A DNA stretch of 64,000 nucleotides from Coprococcus phoceensis (lineage in GTDB: Bacteria > Bacillota > Clostridia > Lachnospirales > Lachnospiraceae). Below the pieces are notes generated by a model. That model searched no databases. It saw only the letters and a program-made list of their open reading frames with translations, and was not told the DNA's origin. How positions within the stretch are numbered: the first letter of the stretch is position 1; every line of letters starts with the position of its first letter. The stretch is from positions 496,001 through 560,000 of the forward strand of contig NZ_FNWC01000007.1 in NCBI RefSeq assembly GCF_900104635.1, in the 5' to 3' direction. Positions 60,715 through 64,000 of the stretch are shown here, one piece after another. A program made the translations under genes and the position numbers.

Positions 60715-61644
60715 ATGAAAAAAAGAATATATGCAGCGGTGTTGTTTCTGTGCATGATACTTGCAAGTGGCTGTACGTCAGGGAAACATATGGAAGATGC
60801 GGGAATGTATATTTACTATCTGAATACCGATGATGATGCGTTGGAAAAGCAAGAGTATGAAAACAACTCGGAGAAAGCGGAGACTGTCGTGAAAGATATG
60901 CTTAAGGAGCTTAAAAAAGCGCCGGAGTCGATTGAGATGAAGTCGGTATTCCCAAAAGAAGTCAAGGTGGAATCATTCGAGATCAAAGACAATTGTCTGG
61001 AATTGCATTTTAATAAAGCATATGAAAAAATGAAAAAGTCAAGGGAAGTACTTTGCAGGGCGGCAGTTGTGCAGACGCTTGTTCAGGTTGATGGCATTGA
61101 TTTTGTATCTTTTTATGTTGGTGATGACGTGCTGAAAGATCGAGAAGGTATACCGATTGGATTGATGAGTGCGGATGATTTTGTACAAAATACAGGATCT
61201 TCTTTGAACAGTTATCAAGTGACGTCGCTGAATCTTTATTTTTCAAACGAGGATGGAACAAAACTTGTGAGTGAAAAGATTAATGACGTGCATTACAGCA
61301 GCAATACCTCTATCGAAAAATTGATTGTGGAACAATTGATGCGGGGGCCGGCATCCAGCAAGGCGCAGGCGACGATCCCGAAGGACACAAAGCTGCTGGG
61401 AGTATCTGTAAAAGATGGCATTTGCTATGTGAATCTGGATTCCACATTTTTGACGGAAGGTTATAATCAGAAGCCGGAGGTGGCAATTTACTCGACTGTA
61501 AATTCCATTATCGAAAGTGGGAATGCGAGCCGTGTACAGATATTGGTCAACGGTGCAAGTGATGTGACGTATAAGGGAAGTATCCAATTGGATCGTCCCT
61601 TGGAATGGAATTCAGAATTAATCGAGGAGAAAAAAGAAGAATGA
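60715..61644 (+). CDS. GerMN-domain lipoprotein
   Basis: A 309-residue lipoprotein with lipobox ILASGC (Cys at about residue 20). It contains two GerMN domains, one about residues 30-150 (MYIYYLNTDD, LELHFNKAYEKMKKSREVLCRAAVVQTLVQVDGIDFVSFYVGD) and a second about residues 170-300 (LNLYFSNEDGTKLV, IEKLIVEQLMRGP, CYVNLDSTFL). GerM is needed in sporulation and germination. Its TGA overlaps the comEC ATG. Confidence 0.9.
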   Translation: MKKRIYAAVLFLCMILASGCTSGKHMEDAGMYIYYLNTDDDALEKQEYENNSEKAETVVKDMLKELKKAPESIEMKSVFPKEVKVESFEIKDNCLELHFNKAYEKMKKSREVLCRAAVVQTLVQVDGIDFVSFYVGDDVLKDREGIPIGLMSADDFVQNTGSSLNSYQVTSLNLYFSNEDGTKLVSEKINDVHYSSNTSIEKLIVEQLMRGPASSKAQATIPKDTKLLGVSVKDGICYVNLDSTFLTEGYNQKPEVAIYSTVNSIIESGNASRVQILVNGASDVTYKGSIQLDRPLEWNSELIEEKKEE

Positions 61645-63839
61645 AAAAAAGACCATTATGTTATGTGTGTCTGGTCTTTTTACTGATAAAAAGCGTGCTC
61701 CTGCTTCTGACAGGCGGGCAGTCGGGAGGACTGTCTGCCGATTCTATTTTTCAGGAAGAGAAAGAAAAAGAAGTCATCTTGCAGGGGCAGGTATATCAAA
61801 AGACGAGCACATCAAAGATGCAGATCTTGTATCTAAAAAACAATTCTATAAACAGTCAAAATGAATCATTTTATGAATCCAAGATAATAGTATATGATAA
61901 GACATTTCAAAATATTGCGATTGGGAAAACGGTCAAATTGCGTGGGAAAGCCAATGTGTTTGAAACGGCACACAATCCGGGGAATTTTGACCAAAGGCAA
62001 TATTATGCAAAACAAAATATTTATGGCATGGTCTGGGGTGAACAGATTATGGAAGTGAGTGGAAAGACTAATCGACTTATGAATTCTCTTTACGGTCTGA
62101 AGCAGGCATGGAAGGAGAAGCTGACAGAGACGATGGGTGAAAAAAATGGCGCTGTTTTAAGTGCGATTTTATTGAGTGAGAAGAAGGAGATGGATGCAGA
62201 GATCAAGGAGCTGTATCAGAAAAATGGGATAGGACATGTTTTGGCAATTTCAGGACTTCATATATCTTTTATTGGACTGAGTGTGTATCAGATTTTTCGA
62301 AAAGTCGGAAGTCCTTATTTTGTTGCCGGGATCGGATCTGGTATACTGCTTTTTCTGTATGTCTTAATGATCGGTTTATCTGTGTCAGTGATACGTGCTG
62401 CGATTATGCTTTTACTTCGCATTGGTGCAGATATGACAGGAAGAGTCTATGATATGGCTACTGGATTATTCTTCGCAGGGGCAGTGACTGTTCTTTGGCA
62501 GCCATTATACCTTGCAGACGCCGGATTTTTACTCTCATACGGAGCGATACTTGGGATCTTAACCATTCTTCCTGCAATAGAAAAACTGTTCCCGTGCAAA
62601 TATCAGATTGTGAAAGGGATGTATGCGAGCATAGGCATTAATCTAATGCTGTTTCCGGTGCTTTTGTACTTTTATTTTGAATTTCCACTATATTCACTTT
62701 TATTGAATATAGCAGTGATACCGATGATGTCGTGGGTTCTGGGACTTGGACTTATCGGCAGCTTGTTTTTGCCAATCTGTCAGCCGATAGGTATGGTTTT
62801 GGTAAAAGTGTGTGGAATATTTTTGGAACTGTTTGAGTGGATGAGTCGATCCGCAGGACGATTGCCGGGGGCGAGAATGGTGTTTGGACAGCCGGCGTGG
62901 TGGCAGATCAGTGCTTACTATCTTTTCGTATTTGGGAGTGTTATTCTTGTGTTGAAATGTAACAAAAAAGAATTGTTTCGGTTTCTTAGAAGGAGTGTGT
63001 GGTGTGTGTTTCCAATGATTCTGTTTTGGTTTTCCATCGGTCATGGGACAGGAGGAAAGCTTTTCGTGACGGTAATTGATGTGGGACAGGGAGACGGTAT
63101 TCTGCTTCGAGGACCGAAAAATGGAACTTACCTGATTGACGGGGGAAGCAGTGATGTCAAAGAAGTAGGGAAATATCGGATAGAACCTTTTTTGAAATCA
63201 CAGGGGATTGGAACTTTAGACTATGTCCTGATCTCGCATGGAGACAGTGATCATTACAGTGGCGTTGAGGAGATGATCACAAGACAGGATGTCGGGGTAA
63301 GAATCAAAAACCTTGTGCTTCCGGCAACTTATCAACAAGATGAGGCGTTAACAAAACTCTCAGCACTTGCAAAAAAAGCTGGAATAAGGGTGTTGGTAAT
63401 TCGTCCCGGCATGAGACTCCAGGAAGGGGATCTTCAGGTGACCTGCATTCAACCAGAGGAGGAGTTCCCAGGGGAAATCGGAAATGCTTCCTCTATGGTA
63501 CTTGATATCTGTTATCAGAAGTTTGGTATGCTTTGTACAGGTGATGTTGAGGAAAAAGGGGAGGAAATTTTGCTGGAGCAGGTGGAAAAAAAGGTGTATT
63601 CGGTGCTGAAAGTGGCACATCACGGGTCAAAAAATTCGACCAAGGAAGAGCTTTTAAAGATAATCCAGCCAAATATTTCGCTAATCTCGGCTGGGAAAGG
63701 AAACCGATACGGGCATCCGCATAAAGAGACACTGGAGAGACTGAACGCTATAGACAGTGCAGTTTATAGTACAATTGAAAATGGGGCGATCACATTGAAA
63801 AGTGATGGAAATACGCTTTCGATTGTCGGATTTCATTGA
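61641..63839 (+). CDS. comEC: ComEC/Rec2 DNA-uptake channel protein
   Basis: A 732-residue membrane protein: DUF4131 N-terminal domain after two hydrophobic segments, a competence domain with about eight helices (GHVLAISGLHISFIGLSVY is the hallmark), and a C-terminal metallo-beta-lactamase domain (VIDVGQGDGILLR, LISHGDSDHYSG, CTGDVEEKGEEILL, VLKVAHHGSKNST). It forms the inner channel for single-stranded DNA, with ComEA as receptor. The start at 61641 follows GAGGAG and overlaps the GerMN stop. Confidence 0.95.
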   Translation: MKKRPLCYVCLVFLLIKSVLLLLTGGQSGGLSADSIFQEEKEKEVILQGQVYQKTSTSKMQILYLKNNSINSQNESFYESKIIVYDKTFQNIAIGKTVKLRGKANVFETAHNPGNFDQRQYYAKQNIYGMVWGEQIMEVSGKTNRLMNSLYGLKQAWKEKLTETMGEKNGAVLSAILLSEKKEMDAEIKELYQKNGIGHVLAISGLHISFIGLSVYQIFRKVGSPYFVAGIGSGILLFLYVLMIGLSVSVIRAAIMLLLRIGADMTGRVYDMATGLFFAGAVTVLWQPLYLADAGFLLSYGAILGILTILPAIEKLFPCKYQIVKGMYASIGINLMLFPVLLYFYFEFPLYSLLLNIAVIPMMSWVLGLGLIGSLFLPICQPIGMVLVKVCGIFLELFEWMSRSAGRLPGARMVFGQPAWWQISAYYLFVFGSVILVLKCNKKELFRFLRRSVWCVFPMILFWFSIGHGTGGKLFVTVIDVGQGDGILLRGPKNGTYLIDGGSSDVKEVGKYRIEPFLKSQGIGTLDYVLISHGDSDHYSGVEEMITRQDVGVRIKNLVLPATYQQDEALTKLSALAKKAGIRVLVIRPGMRLQEGDLQVTCIQPEEEFPGEIGNASSMVLDICYQKFGMLCTGDVEEKGEEILLEQVEKKVYSVLKVAHHGSKNSTKEELLKIIQPNISLISAGKGNRYGHPHKETLERLNAIDSAVYSTIENGAITLKSDGNTLSIVGFH

Positions 63840-63897
63840 CATTTCAGAAGCTTGCATTTAGACTAAGAGAAGATAAAGTAGATGGAGTGTAGTGAAT

Positions 63898-64000
63898 ATG
63901 AAAAGTCTGAATGAAGATTTGAAAACCGGACAATTGAAACAGATATATCTTTTGTATGGCGAAGAGGCATATTTAAAAAAACAGTATAAAGACAAGCTGC
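63898..64000 (+). CDS. holA: DNA polymerase III delta subunit (partial, 5' end)
   Basis: ATG 63898 follows TGGAGTG and encodes KSLNEDLKTGQLKQIYLLYGEEAYLKKQYKDKL before the window ends. The pattern IYLLYGEEAYLKK is the start of HolA, the clamp-loader delta subunit. The comEC-holA order is usual in Firmicutes. Confidence 0.88.
   Translation, partial: MKSLNEDLKTGQLKQIYLLYGEEAYLKKQYKDKL

Overview
The window looks like chromosomal DNA of a low-GC anaerobic Firmicute, most likely a gut Lachnospiraceae (Mediterraneibacter/Dorea/Blautia-like; genus uncertain). Reasons: a glycyl radical enzyme operon, spore-coat and GerMN proteins, a CotF-like pair, a TPP-riboswitch thiamine-precursor transporter, a PUA-less ProB, an argC-J-B-D operon, and Tn916-like mobile-element genes. 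No rRNA, tRNA or CRISPR array was recognised.

Layout. (1) 1-2190: decayed end of an integrative element: an excisionase, two small unknown genes, and an AAA-ATPase fragment that runs straight into an AraC regulator remnant. (2) 2200-7390: four-gene operon with a HypD-like glycyl radical enzyme, its radical-SAM activase, a TauE/SafE permease and a pyrroline-5-carboxylate-reductase-like protein. The radical enzyme keeps the Cys/Glu/Gly core but lacks several residues I recall as hydroxyproline-binding in HypD, so its substrate is open. (3) 7400-25220: accessory region. It holds ICE scraps, an AbiEi/AbiEii toxin-antitoxin pair whose toxin 3' end is replaced by an IS66 TnpB tail, IS66 tnpC, two different IS3 transposase halves fused head-to-head through a 44-bp near-palindrome, a GntR-ABC operon, a truncated class III lanthipeptide synthetase (LanKC), an apparently intact ~6.5 kb mobilizable element (TnpV, TetR, CPBP, MobL, oriT, Xis, XRE, tyrosine integrase) and further broken genes. 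A 53-bp piece of abiEii recurs at 24516-24568.

(4) 25230-28304: TPP riboswitch and thiamine-precursor ABC transporter operon. (5) 28367-48540: ordinary chromosomal genes: acetyltransferase, aldo/keto reductase, MATE pump, ApbE, a five-gene operon with two ABC systems and a YtrA-type GntR regulator behind a perfect 14-bp operator dyad, a broken panE, ABC-F, M19 dipeptidase, C26 hydrolase, CPBP protease, coat proteins, an NSS transporter, a MerR regulator and an Na/Pi cotransporter. (6) 48546-57352: amino-acid biosynthesis: argG (minus strand), proBA behind a leader with a small ORF and a terminator, and argC-(GNAT)-argJ-argB-argD. argG and argC promoters share TTGCAT/ATGCAA dyads, and argG also has an ArgR-box-like site. 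(7) 57425-64000: a YdcZ-like transporter, then comEA, an OmpR-type two-component system, a GerMN lipoprotein, comEC and the start of holA.

Working together: the radical-enzyme operon looks like a complete import/activate/dehydrate/reduce route for a cyclic hydroxy-amino acid or related compound. The accessory region is a stack of successive insertions and deletions that has broken at least ten genes, while the mobilizable element inside it appears intact.
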